DNA of 64,000 nt from Prosopocoilus inquinatus (GCA_036172665.1 CM069875.1:11922001-11986000); one strand, 5' to 3'; shown: positions 44,584 through 55,124, counted from the stretch's first letter. Made by a program: numbers and translations. Notes: a model not told the origin generated them from the sequence alone.

Positions 44584-45924
44584 CAGGGTGTTCATGGGAA
44601 GCCGCTACAATAGCTAACTTTCATATTTGTATATTTTCGAAGTAACTTAAATTATAAAAGTTTTAGGACCTTTCTTCCTCGTTTTAATAGTTCTTTCGGA
44701 AAAACAAATGATTCAGGTTTTCGAGATTTTCAATTGTTTTCAACTTTTTTAGATGGAATGTTAGGTTTTTTATCATCGCATCGCGTTCAGGATGTTAAGT
44801 TAATTATATCTCTAAAATACCATCTCCCAAAGCGTACTATTTTATAAATGATTTAGTAACAAAATCAATCTTGGTGTTCACGGGAAATGGCTACAATAGC
44901 TAACTTTTTTATTTGAAGTTTAACGAAGTAGTTTAAATTAGAAGGGTCTCAGGACTTTTCCTGCTCGATTTTATGGTACCTTCGGAAAAACAAATGACTA
45001 TCAGGTTCTCGAGATTTTCAATTGTTTTCAACTTTTTTAAATGGAATGTTAGGTCTTTTTATCATGGCATCGCGTTCAGGATGTCAAATTAAGTATGTCT
45101 GTAAAATATTATCTGTCAAAACAGAATATTTAATAAATAATTCAGTCTTGATATTCGCGGAAGAAGTGTATCGTTACGATAGTCTTTTTTAATTCACGAA
45201 TACAATATGGTGCGCGTTGAAACAAGAGAATAAAGGAAGTGTGTTCCAACTGTCAGACATTTGTGAACTGTCATTATTCAAAATTTGTTTAAATTTAGTT
45301 CAAACTCAAAACCCTTGTGTCAAATATTGAAAACACGACATGTTAAAGTGTCTAATACCATTATTTACCAAATAATTTATAAAATAGTAGACTTAGGAGG
45401 GAAATATTTTAGAGAAGTACTTAATTTCATCACATCCTAAACACGATACGCTGATAAAAAATATAATGTTCCATTTAAACAAGTTGAAAACAATTGAAAA
45501 TTTCGAAAATCTGATCATGAGTCAGTACCATAAAATCGAGCAGGGAAGGTCCTGAAACTTTTTAATTTAAGCTACTCCGTAAAATTTTAAATGAAAAAGT
45601 TAGATATTGTAGTCATTTCCCGTGAACACCAAGATTTTGTTACCAAATCATTTATAAAATAGTAGGATTTGGGAGATAATATTTTAGAGACATGATTAAT
45701 TTGACATCCTGAACGCGATGCGATAAAAAATCTAACATTCCATTTAAAAAAGTTGAAAACAATTGAAAATCTCGAAAACTTGATTGTCATTTGTTTTTTT
45801 GAAAGTACCGATAAGTACGATAAAATCGAAGAGGAAAGGTCTTAAATCTTTCCTAATTTAAGTTACTTCGTATAAATACAAATAAGAAAGATAGTTATTG
45901 TAGCGGCTTCCCGTGAACACCCTG
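44584..45924. mobile_element. four-unit nested palindrome (composite foldback), 1341 bp
   Basis: TA flanks both ends. The outer termini CAGGGTGTTCATGGGAAGCC and (reverse complement) CAGGGTGTTCACGGGAAGCC are inverted. Each arm consists of two direct, diverged units of about 290 bp: the left arm restarts at about 44,873 with GGTGTTCACGGGAAATGGCT, the right arm likewise near 45,640. The central spacer is 45,165-45,345. There is no coding sequence. It lies 20 bp from the MITE at 45,946. Confidence 0.88.
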
Positions 45925-45945
45925 TATAGGGTATCGTTAGATATA

Positions 45946-46523
45946 CTGGGTGTCTCATAACCTACGGAGGAGATTAAAAGGGTAGCTACACCAAATTAAA
46001 GATTTTTTCTTAATAAATTTTTGGTAAAATTAACTAAAACATTACAAGAGTTTAAAGTGAAATTAATTAATAAGCAAAAGTTACTCCCTGTAGTAATATT
46101 TTACGTTTTAAATTCAAATTTGAGACATTTATCAGTTAATTGAACACTCCTTTACAATAAACAACTATTTTAAAAAATGTAATCACGTTTAAAGTAACGG
46201 CTAGTTCATTTTTTTTAATGCCCAAGAACGGGTTTCATCTCGTTGTGCACCGCCTACTAATTGAAAACAAAACTAGGAAACAGATTAACATAGACATTTT
46301 ATGAATGGTGGTTTTATAGTTTATTTAATAATGAAGATGCATTTTGCGAATTAATTTTGATTAATTAAGAAGCTACAGGTGTAAATTAAAGAAGAAATTA
46401 AGACAATTAAACTGCTGTAACTTTCTCATTATTGGGTTTTGGTCAAAAGCAAATTAAGAAAAAAGCTTTATTTTGATGTCCTACAGCTGCCCTTTCAATC
46501 TCCTCCGTACGTTGTGACGCCAG
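45946..46523. repeat. Tc1/mariner-type MITE, copy 2, complete
   Basis: TA flanks CTGGGTGTCTCATAACCTAC, and the right end reads inward CTGGCGTCACAACGTACGG, so inverted ends of about 35 bp are preserved. The whole body matches 20,021-20,613. Confidence 0.85.
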
Positions 46524-46529
46524 TATTTG

Positions 46530-47440
46530 TATTAAGTAAAAATATAACTAATTTATAATTTAAGAAATTACAGTTTCGCCTGAAATGCATCGAATATCGT
46601 AAACCCAGTCAGTTGGAATGCGAGAGGGCACTTGAGAAATACAAAAAAAATCGGACGGTGCGACACGGCTTCGTCCAAGGGCCAGGGGTGGTTGCAAGTG
46701 GTTGCGGTATTATTAATTAATATTGCGTGAAACGTGCGGAATAATTATTGGGATAATTATTTCACAGCGGCGCATTATTGGCTGCACTAGTGGCTCGCTG
46801 TGCGCGACGTTTGCGTGCGCTTATAGTCGGCGTGTATTATATACAGTATCCGTACATACAGGGTGCGTTGAGGAGATATTGTGCGCCACTCCGGAGAGAT
46901 AGGAAATGCAGTACGCTTTACAGATAAGTTGTCAAGTGTAGCAAATTGCATGATATGTAGAGAATTAGCTTGATCTATTTCTTGCTTGGTATGAATGAGC
47001 GATTCCCCCTGGGTTTAGGCTCGGCAGGGCGTAGCAGGTGCTACATCACTTGCCCGTTCACCAGTTAGAGGGTCCCCGGTGAGTGAATAACTGTTGATTC
47101 TTGACATATGATTGTAAACACATGTTATTGTTGCATGAACGCAATGTGTCATTGGGAGGTGACGGTTGCGGAAGGTTGCTAGTAACCAAAGGAAATGGTG
47201 AGCGTTTTGATTACTTACATTTATGTGTACGCATTCTTATGTTTTTAAAATAATAGAAAAAAATCTTTTAATAATTTGCGGCCGGTCTTACAGAATTGAT
47301 AAAAAATCTGTACACACTTCGGCAGTTGATAGTAGAGATCAAAACAAGAAAAGAATTCTAATAAGCCCATGTCTAATAATCAATACAGAATGTTAACGCC
47401 ATATGTTCACTCTCCTATTACTTTTGTTTTTTACATAAAA
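46530..47440. other. GC-richer non-coding block with a donor-like end
   Basis: Between 46,600 and 47,080 the sequence is GC/CpG-rich with TAATTA-type words near 46,710 and TATATA near 46,838. It ends at TCCCCG followed by GTGAGT (47,079), a strong donor. All three plus frames just before the donor have stops, so any exon would be non-coding. It may be a regulatory element or alternative first exon; unproven. Confidence 0.25.
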
Positions 47441-47700
47441 TTCGTGAATGATAAAAGCTGAATTTTCTGACATACCGCTGACCGTAGAACTTCGGGTTTC
47501 TCCGAAAGTGAACTTTCTTATTTTAATGTCCTGTATTTGTGCGTATTTGAAATCTATAAATAATTGTGATTCCGAATGTGTATCACTTGGTAATTTTGAT
47601 TTCCATGATGAATTTTTTTTTAATCTGGAAAGCTTAAGAATCGTGTGTTTTGAATCTACTGCGACTATTCATCAAATAAGATTTCTTTTCCAGAAAGTTC
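47400..47700 (+). repeat. diverged half of the 27.6-kb foldback family
   Basis: The order of words (GTTCACTCTCCTATTACT, CGGGTTTCTCCGAAAGTGAA, CTTTCTTATTTTAATGTCCT, TTTGAAATCTATAAATAATT, GATTTCCATGATGAA) follows the left arm of 27,591-28,702. An 87-codon frame here (47,448-47,708) arises from the repeat and is not a gene. Confidence 0.6.
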
Positions 47701-47966
47701 CAATCAGCTGAATATTTGCATATATTTCTATTAAGCCATTATAAATAACATACTAAAAGTCTCCAATATAATGCCGGCTTCACGTATTATTCAAAGTCAA
47801 AGAGAAAAAGAAATGATTTTTTGGAAAATATCTCGTTTTCTATTAGTTTGACAACAATGTTGGTTATTAGAGGAATGGTATATAACACTGTCCGACAAAA
47901 TAAAATTGGAAAAATGTATGCTTGGAGAAATGTGTTGGTACTTATGTAATTTTGTCTGGAGATTAC

Positions 47967-48230
47967 GATGGTGACCTTAAAACTGACGTAATAAAGATTT
48001 TTCCCGTATGTTGCCAACTTTCTGCCGGTCACTTTGTAAAAACAGTCACGATGCGTATATTTTTGCATATAAAACAAATTATACGTACAGCAAATGAGCA
48101 CAAACAAATTGTTGTTTGCATTTGTACGCATGCGCAGTGCGAGAACTATGTTGATCGAACCACGGAGAGAAGATTTATATCTCAACAACTGGGCGTCTTA
48201 CGTCAGTTTCAAGGTCATCATTGTGTTCAG
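47967..48230. repeat. short inverted repeat
   Basis: GATGGTGACCTTAAAACTGA and the reverse complement of 48,206-48,230 (GATGACCTTGAAACTGACGT) form arms of about 25 bp that enclose 210 bp. Open frames of 121 and 133 codons on opposite strands overlap here; neither resembles a known protein. Confidence 0.5.
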
Positions 48231-49109
48231 GGAACTCAGTTACGTAAGATTACTAATTTTTTTCCGGTCATACAAAAATTGTGTTGACCAGTGTAATTTC
48301 TCATAATAGAGTTCCTGTACATTTTTACCTACGATCAACCTTTTTCTTGTGCTAAGAATGGACAAAGAGTGCACCTCACCACTTTCAAAGTACAATGCAT
48401 GTAACCTATTGTTATATGGTCTTATTGATAGGAATGATCCATATTTAAAAGAAATATCCTTCTTCGCCTCTTCTTTATCTGATACTTCTTTCGCCCTCTT
48501 TTTCGTCTTTTTTTATGCTATTTATCTCCGATGTAGAGAGTAAATAATCTAAAGGATTTATTTCATCATCATCATCATCGTTAAATAGTTGTCTATTAAT
48601 ATTATTAGAAGTGCCAGAAGAATCAGCCTAGGGACGAAGATTTTTCACGACAATGACCAAATACTTGGAACACGCCAATCCCGTTTTCCTGCACCCACAA
48701 TTAACGCCACAATAATTTCCAAGAATTGTGTTCAGGCAATAATAACATCGTTATAACTTCTAAAATATCCTCATCCCCAAAGATCTAGATGTAATTCATA
48801 ATTTGTACTTAATAGTATACGCGGTACAGATAATACAGGTAACATTTTTTCGTAGCTGCGGACCTAAAAGAATAAATCAAATTGAATTAAAATGGCATTT
48901 ACAATATTTAAGCATCCGTCGGACGGTCTTTTTAAATAATGATAATAAATGCACTCTGAATCACCGTAAAATATTAATAATTCTCTCTTTTAGATATCCG
49001 AGAGTTCTGGATCAGACTGTAGGAGTATTTTACAATTATTTTGAGGTTTGCGTGTAGATAGTGCATTTTAATTATGAATTCTAATAAGACTGTGTCTATT
49101 AATCAATAC
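48231..49109. other. AT-rich DNA, nothing recognised
   Basis: A five-unit CAT microsatellite lies near 48,565. No gene was seen. Confidence 0.4.
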
Positions 49110-49265
49110 AGGTGTCCACGCCGAGTGTTCACTCTTCTATTACTTTTACTTTTTACTTAAAATTCGGGAATGATAAAAGCTGAATCGACATACCGCTGGC
49201 TGTAGAAATTCCGGTTTCTCCGGAAGTGAACTTTCTCTTTAACGCCTGATAATTTTTACATATTT
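49110..49265 (+). repeat. second diverged half of the 27.6-kb foldback family
   Basis: GTTCACTCTTCTATTACTTT, TTCCGGTTTCTCCGGAAGTG and TTTTTACATATTTGAAG occur in the same order and orientation as in the 47.4-kb copy. Confidence 0.6.
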
Positions 49266-49269
49266 GAAG

Positions 49270-49720
49270 TTGTTCATCATTTTCAGAATCTGTTTCTAAA
49301 GGTTGTACATTTTCCAGAATACTATTGGAATGGTAGGTTTCATTTGATATTTGTGTCAGCAATAGTGGTCAATTCGTAATCCGTTTCATCGATTTCACAA
49401 TTTTTGTCGCTTGACGTTGTCTCTAAAGTTATTAACATTTTATGCTGCAAATTTTGCCTGAATTGTGATTCGCTAGTATTTGGATTATAGTCACCAAAAG
49501 ACTTTCTAGAAGCCGGTCGAGTCTGAGTTAGAAGCAATTATTGCGTTACCGGAGACGATAAAATATACCAATTCTGGCTACGACTCCTGCAATTGGTTAT
49601 GTAACTGGAAAATGAACCGTATTCTTTTTGTGATTACGTTTTTTCATGTTACCTGCAACACCAAATCTTTCACGGAGAGTTTCTGCGTTATGCGTCAATC
49701 CAATGTCACCAAACTAGGAG
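49270..49720 (-). other. possible degraded coding remnant, unidentified
   Basis: The minus strand reads DIGLTHNAETLRERFGV, then across stops and a shift PASRKSFGDYNPNTSESQF and DETDYELTTIADTNIK. The residue mix looks protein-like and a donor-like GTAACA follows the first phrase, but I recognise no family. It could be a decayed transposon-encoded protein. Confidence 0.2.
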
Positions 49721-50220
49721 AACTACTTCTCATCTACCTAGAGACACAATTCTTCTATTTGTAATGAATATGATACGCTAGCTTTTGAGACTCATAAAAA
49801 ACGAAAATCCAATACATTTATATGAGAAAATGTCCTTATGGTAAATCCGTTACTGTAATATAGATGGCGATGAAATCGGCAAACTGATGACAAGCTGTGT
49901 TAGCTCCGCCTTGAGTAATAAAAATAAGTGAACACAGTTTAGAAACGTTTTCTCTGATGTCAGATTTTGGTACCCGAGATCAAATCGATTTTAAGCCACA
50001 AATTCGCTTATAAAAACTAGCAACTCAATTTTCTTTTCTTTATTTTCTTCTAAGATATGAGATGAATTAAAATTTTGGACGAGCGTTTTTTTCTAATAGA
50101 ATTATTTGTCCTTCGCCTTATAAGTTTCGGTTTATATAAACCCCAGCAAAAGACTTCAAAATTATGAATTTAACAGTGTATTAGAGTGTAATGTAATCAC
50201 AGCAAAGGTTAATTAGGTAT
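49721..50220. other. AT-rich DNA, nothing recognised
   Basis: No repeat or gene was seen before the 312-bp array. Confidence 0.4.
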
Positions 50221-50263
50221 TAGAAAAATTTTGTGCAAATCGTTTTTGATTGCAGTGAGAACC

Positions 50264-50328
50264 TCGAGCAGCCTCTGGACAGCTGTTTCAGCCCTGCTTG
50301 GGGCTTCTTCAGCAGAAACGTAGCTCGA
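50264..50328 (-). ncRNA. hammerhead ribozyme, intact motif
   Basis: The minus strand has core CTGAAGA (50,312-50,306), helix II AGCCC/GGGCT with loop CAAGCA, GAAAC (50,289-50,285), helix III AC/GT with loop AGCT (the eight bases ACAGCTGT are also a palindrome that could pair between two molecules), triplet GTC (50,280-50,278) and helix I TCTG/CAGA plus outer TCGAGC/GCTCGA with an internal loop. Predicted cleavage is between 50,278 and 50,277. All conserved core positions of the hammerhead consensus are met. Confidence 0.82.
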
Positions 50329-50575
50329 CATTCCCACTGCAGACCAAAAACGACTTGCCCAATTTATTCGCAAATGCGATGTAAGAATGATGAACATATA
50401 AAATAGCGACATCTTACTATCGCTTTTTGACCTAACATTGCAGTAGGATAGACAAATTGAAGCGGGATTTGCTCCTAATGAGTCCCCCATGCAAGGCGGC
50501 CATGCTTGCTGTCAAAGCATAATGAAAGATTTTAGAAAAATTTTGTGCAAATCGTTTTTGATTGCAGTGAGAACC

Positions 50576-50640
50576 TCGAGCAGCCTCTGGACAGCTGTTT
50601 CAGCCCTGCTTGGAGCTTCTTCAGCAGAAACGTAGCTCGA
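50576..50640 (-). ncRNA. hammerhead ribozyme, intact motif (unit 2)
   Basis: Same as the motif 312 bp to the left, with one change in helix II (AGCTC/GGGCT), which keeps pairing through a U-G. Cleavage is predicted after the GTC at 50,592-50,590. Confidence 0.8.
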
Positions 50641-50887
50641 CATTCCCACTGCAGACCAAAAACGACTTGCCCAATTTATTCGCAAATGCGGTGTAAGAAT
50701 GATGAACATATAAAATAGCGACATCTTACTATCGCTTTTTGACCTAACATTGCAGTAGGATAGACAAATTGAAGCGGGATTTGCTCCTAATGAGTCCCCC
50801 ATGCAAGGCGGCCATGCTTGCTGTCAAAGCATAATGAAAGATTTTAGAAAAATTTTGTGCAAATCGTTTTTGATTGCAGTGAGAACC

Positions 50888-50943
50888 TCGAGCAGCCTCT
50901 GGACAGCTGTTTCAGCCCTGCTTGGGGCTTCTTCAGCAGAAAC
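50888..50943 (-). ncRNA. hammerhead motif truncated at the inversion junction
   Basis: Core, helix II, GAAAC and GTC are present, but the outer 5' strand of helix I is replaced at 50,944 by inverted unit sequence. Inner helix I (TCTG/CAGA) remains, so it could fold only as a minimal form. Confidence 0.75.
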
Positions 50944-51101
50944 GGGACTCATTAGGAGCAAATCTCGCTTCAATTTGTCTATCCTACTGCAACGTTAGGT
51001 CAAAAAGCGATAGTAAGATGTCGCTATTTTATATGTTCATCATTCTTACATCGCATTTGCGAATAAATTGGACAAGTCGTTTTTGGTCTGCAGTGGGAAT
51101 G

Positions 51102-51166
51102 TCGAGCTACGTTTCTGCTGAAGAAGCCCCAAGCAGGGCTGAAACAGCTGTCCAGAGGCTGCTCGA
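51102..51166 (+). ncRNA. hammerhead ribozyme, intact motif (inverted unit)
   Basis: Helix I strands lie at 51,102-51,117 and 51,153-51,166; core CTGAAGA 51,118-51,124; helix II 51,125-51,140; GAAAC 51,141-51,145; triplet GTC 51,150-51,152 with predicted cleavage after 51,152. The internal loop in helix I and loop CAAGCA in helix II are placed where natural hammerheads make their activating loop-loop contact. Confidence 0.82.
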
Positions 51167-51350
51167 GGTTCTCACTGCAATCAAAAACGATTTGCACAAA
51201 ATTTTTCTAAAATCTTTCATTATGCTTTGACAGCAAGCATGGCCGCCTTGCATGGGGGACTCATTAGGAGCAAATCCCGCTTCAATTTGTCTATCCTGCT
51301 GCAATGTTAGGTCAAAAAGCGATAGTAAGATGTCGCTATTTTATATGTTA

Positions 51351-51613
51351 ATTAGGTAGTTAAATAGTTGTAATAATATGGATACATTAGTAAATATACA
51401 AGCAGTTTTAAATTCCGTGAGCATGGCTTAACCACAGATTCCCGACAATAAATAAGACGGTTTAATTAAATTTATCTATATACAAAATTGCTCCGTTATG
51501 CCGGTATTCTTCTTCAAAGTTCTTGAAGCCAAAGTTAATTTTTCTTATAACAAAGGAACGCCTGAACCGATATTGTATTAAAAAACTTTTTGTGGTTAAA
51601 AAATTCAACATAA
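51351..51613. other. spacer, nothing recognised
   Basis: AT-rich sequence between the ribozyme array and the mariner element. Confidence 0.4.
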
Positions 51614-51615
51614 TA

Positions 51616-52911
51616 CGTGGGCTGCTGGAAAAGTTTCTGGAAACGGTATGAAAAAACGCATATGAAATTTGGTAAACGGTATCATTGTTTTTCGAAGTAT
51701 TCGCCTTTGACGTCAATATACTTTTGCATACGCTCGAACCAATTTCTAAAGCACGTTTTCCACTCTAAAGATGGTACCTCAGAAACCAGTGTCCGGAATG
51801 TTTCAACCGCTGCTTCAGCCGACGAAAATCGCTCACCACGCATTTTATTTTTGATATTTGGGAACAAAAAGAAACCATTAGGTGATAAATCAGGTGAATA
51901 TGGACAATGAGTCATTAATTCAACATTTTTGTTGGACAAAAAATCAACTGTTTGACGGGCTGAGTGAGAGCTGGCGTTATCATGATGGAGAATAATTCGT
52001 TGATTTCGATTGTTTCTTCTTATTTGATCGATGACTTCCGGCAAATAAATTGTAGTATACCAATCAGCATTCACGGTTTTTCGATCCTCTCAAGACACGG
52101 TTGCTACATGTCCAGTTAAACCAAAGAAACAAGCAATCATTTGCTTCGCACCACTGCGTGAACGGACAACTTTTGTTGGTTTTGGTTCATTTTGAAATAC
52201 TCAAACGGTAGATTGTTGTTTACTTTCTGGCTCGTACGAATAGATCCACGTTTCGTCACAAGTAACGATGTTATAAACTAAATTTGAACGACCTCCATTG
52301 AATTTCTTGAACACTTCTTCGCACCATTTGACATGACCCTGCTTTTGCGTTTCTGTTAAATTGTGTGGGATCCAACGACTGCAAAGCTTTCGTACGTTCA
52401 AATGATCATGCAAAATGTGGTGTATTGCTTTCATGTCAATGCGTAAGGATGCTTGAATTTCACGGTATGTCTCATGTCGATCTCGCTCAAGCATTTCATG
52501 CACAGCGTCTACATTAGTGGCAATAACAGATGTTGATGGACGACCTTCACGAAATTCGTCACTGAGAGAGGTACGTTCACGCTGGAATTCGGCAAAGCAA
52601 TTATAAACACTGCTCTTTAATGGTGCTTCATCTCCAAAAGCCAAATGAAGCCGATCGAGGGATTGCTTCGGCGTTAGACCACATTTAAAATCGTAAAAGA
52701 TCATGGCACGAAAATTTTCACGCGAGATTTCCATATTTACACAAAATTACTTTTTCTCAAATGCTGTACAAACAAAACTAGTTCACTTAGATAGGAACTG
52801 TCAATTGAATGAATTTTAGGCGAAAAACGTCAAATTTTTCAAATATGACAGTTGATAAACGCTAACAATTCTAGATCTACTAGATTCCGGAAAATTTTCC
52901 AGCAGCCCACG
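51616..52911 (-). mobile_element. mariner transposon, mellifera-type, 1296 bp
   Basis: TA flanks both sides (51,614-51,615 and 52,912-52,913). The inverted ends are CGTGGGCTGCTGGAAAAGTT and (reverse complement) CGTGGGCTGCTGGAAAATTT, continuing to about 27 bp. Length and single-gene layout are those of mariner. The gene is on the minus strand and inactive. Confidence 0.93.
51682..52734 (-). pseudogene. mariner transposase, two stops and a lost catalytic Asp
   Basis: The same frame runs from 52,734 to 51,682 for 350 codons, the usual mariner length. It starts MEISRENFRAMIFYDF and ends GEYFEKQ. The first helix-turn-helix (about residues 25-55) and the second (ASLRIDMKAIHHIL, about 111-124) are present. 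Catalytic motifs are TCDETWIY (first Asp kept), HHDNASSH (second Asp kept) and, 34 residues later, SPNGFF, where the third catalytic Asp of the DD34D triad is Gly. In-frame TGA codons replace Trp (52,201-52,203) and interrupt VS*EDR near 52,088. The wording matches the mellifera subfamily. There is no frameshift, so decay is moderate. Confidence 0.93.
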
Positions 52912-52913
52912 TA

Positions 52914-53420
52914 ACTGTTCACAATGGTAAATATGATTTTTTTTTAAATTTTATTACTACTTCTTGATTATAATATGCATTAACTACAGAACCATTTGTA
53001 ATTTGCAATGCTATGGCTTTAACTTTATTAAAAATAAATTCTGCCTATTCCGTCCATCCTCTTAGACTTTCCAAGTCATTGAAATCTACTTCTTCAACTT
53101 TCTGTTCATAATTGGTAGAATCTTAAACGAATGTTCTCTTATTATTTATGTTTCGTAAATGACACTTCGAAATAAGAGCTTCACTTAGCATCACTACCAT
53201 AATGAATGTTAAAATGGATTATTTCTATTTTGATGTTTTAATGAACTACATTATGAAACTCAAATGAGTCGTTTGGACTTCATGAAGTCGAACATTAAAG
53301 CACTCGAACTTTTATTTTGTCAGGTTGGTGGCAAAATACGCTGTTTAATAACCTACCTCCAAGTTATACACGTTTCAAATTACCTCTGTCTTATAGCATC
53401 CTAAATCCGCAAAATATACA
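52914..53420. other. AT-rich DNA, nothing recognised
   Basis: No repeat termini or coding resemblance. Confidence 0.4.
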
Positions 53421-54554
53421 TACACAGTGAACGTTTAGTGTAGAATAATCCATATAAATGAGTACCAGATCATCTGCGGCCTCGGACAGGTAAACCTATT
53501 TTCATTAGCGTGAATATTTTTTTAGTCATCTTTTTTTCCACCCACACCCCTTTGCCCAATGACGTCATCGACATTTTTTTTTAATAGCACGCCCCCAATT
53601 TTCTAGCAGATTTGGGTAGATTTGAAAATTCTGATTTCATTAATATGCATAATTTGACATTCGCACTGACGGTACCCGAGATATTAATTTACGAGAGATA
53701 CACACAAAACGGAAGAACTATTATCAAGAACTGTCAAATTTACTTGATGATACTTTTTATCGTTTATTTCAACTAAGGCGTTGAAAGAAATAATTATTTG
53801 CCGGTTCGTGCATGAGTTGTCCATTTGTCTCAAATAAACCGTAGAAAATTTTCCGTTTCTTGCTTTTTTTTTCATACTTAATATCTCGGGTATCGTGACA
53901 TAGTGGTACGGATTGCAGTTTTAGCGCGAAATAATTATGAATTCTACTGAAATGGTTCATTTTCGCAATGGAACCAATTTTCAAGAAATGTAAAGCATAC
54001 GGTGATAATAAACGAATAATTTTATACTCTAAAAGAGTGTTTCCGAACTGTTTTTTGGTCACATATTTTAAAATCACTGGTTTCGCAATAACATATTATT
54101 TCTGTGTTTATCTGATGTTGTCCAGGTGTTGGCGGGTAACTGCTACAGTAAATAGTATAAATACATATAGATTAGGTATTTATTAGGGTGTTTCTACCTC
54201 CCCCCCCCCCCCCCTCCCCAGAAAGAAAAAAGAATACAAAATGAATACAAATCACCAGCAGTGACACGAGTGTATTCAACTACTCGTGTTCTGAACAAAT
54301 AATATTTTCATGAATGTATATACGAAATGAAATCAGAATTCTCAAATCTACCCAAATTTGGTAGAAAATAGATGGCGTGCTATTAAAAAAAATGTCGATG
54401 ACGTCATTGCGGAAAGGGGTGGGGGTAGAACAAAAAGATGAAATTATAAAAAGTATTCGCTCTAATGAAAGTAGGTTTACCTATCCGATAATTTTAGCTG
54501 CAGATGATCTGGCACTTATTTATAAGGATTGTTGCACATTAAACGTTCAGTGTA
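53421..54554. mobile_element. foldback transposon with about 240-bp inverted ends
   Basis: The left arm (GTGAACGTTTAGTG, CCAGATCATCTGC, GGTAAACCTATTTTCATTAG, CAATGACGTCATCGACATTT, TTTGGGTAGATTTGA) is mirrored in order by 54,310-54,554. TA lies at both ends. The middle holds a smaller inverted pair (CCGAGATATTAA near 53,683 and TTAATATCTCGGG near 53,879) and a run of 15 C near 54,200. The 102-codon frame at 53,769-54,077 has no known relatives. Confidence 0.85.
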
Positions 54555-55096
54555 TAATTATCGGCATAGCCTCTAAACTAGTGATGCGACGAGTCGAGTA
54601 GACTCGCTATCAGACTCGATTCTCAAAGGTACTCATTGTACTCGAGTAACTAATTCTGTGAACCCGAGTCAGCGGTATTCGAGTCGACTCGAGTACGATA
54701 CAAGTACTCGAGTATCGACTTTAGAATTTGTAGACTCGTCATCAGACTCGAGTCCCAAAGGTTCTACTCGAGTAACTATTGCAGTGACACCGAGTCAGTG
54801 AAACTCGAGTCAACTCGAGTTCGATTCAAGTAATTCGAGTACCGAATTTAGAATTAAATAGCGCTGCAACGAGTCGAGTAGACTCGATGTCAGACTGGAT
54901 TTTATTGGATTCTCTTTAAAGAGCCTCCTCATCAGTTGGTAACGAGTGAATGAGTACCGAGTTTAGAATTGAGATTATGCGTGTAGGCAATAAGCGTTAA
55001 CGTTTGACAAGTTTCATTCGTTTTAGAAGTACTATGCTTTTGCTAAAACAGTCGACTGCCGCAATAACTTACTGTGACAGTCAGACGCTTGATATC

Positions 55097-55124
55097 GGGG
55101 GGGGGGGGGGGGGGGGGGGGGGGG
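55097..55124. repeat. homopolymer of 28 G
   Basis: An uninterrupted G-run in otherwise AT-rich DNA, inside the hAT element. The length may be unreliable in the assembly. Confidence 0.8.

Larger units (their letters stand above)
50221..51350. repeat. 312-bp hammerhead-ribozyme tandem array with an inversion (retrozyme-like)
   Basis: Units start at 50,221, 50,533 and 50,845 (period exactly 312 bp, minus orientation, nearly identical). At 50,943/50,944, inside the third ribozyme, the array switches to the plus strand and continues for 1.3 units to 51,350. Each full unit carries one hammerhead motif; three of the four are intact. Tandem units of a few hundred bp, each with a type I hammerhead, are the hallmark of animal retrozymes, whose transcripts self-cleave to monomers and circularise. 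The high similarity of units suggests recent origin. Confidence 0.92.

Noticed and set aside
47787..48287. Frames of 133 and 121 codons
   Set aside because: They overlap on opposite strands, carry no recognisable motif and include a short inverted repeat.
50209..51304. Repeated 65-102-codon frames as protein genes
   Set aside because: They are copies of one frame through the 312-bp ribozyme repeat and its reverse; no start context or domain supports a protein, though the open frame is noted as a finding.
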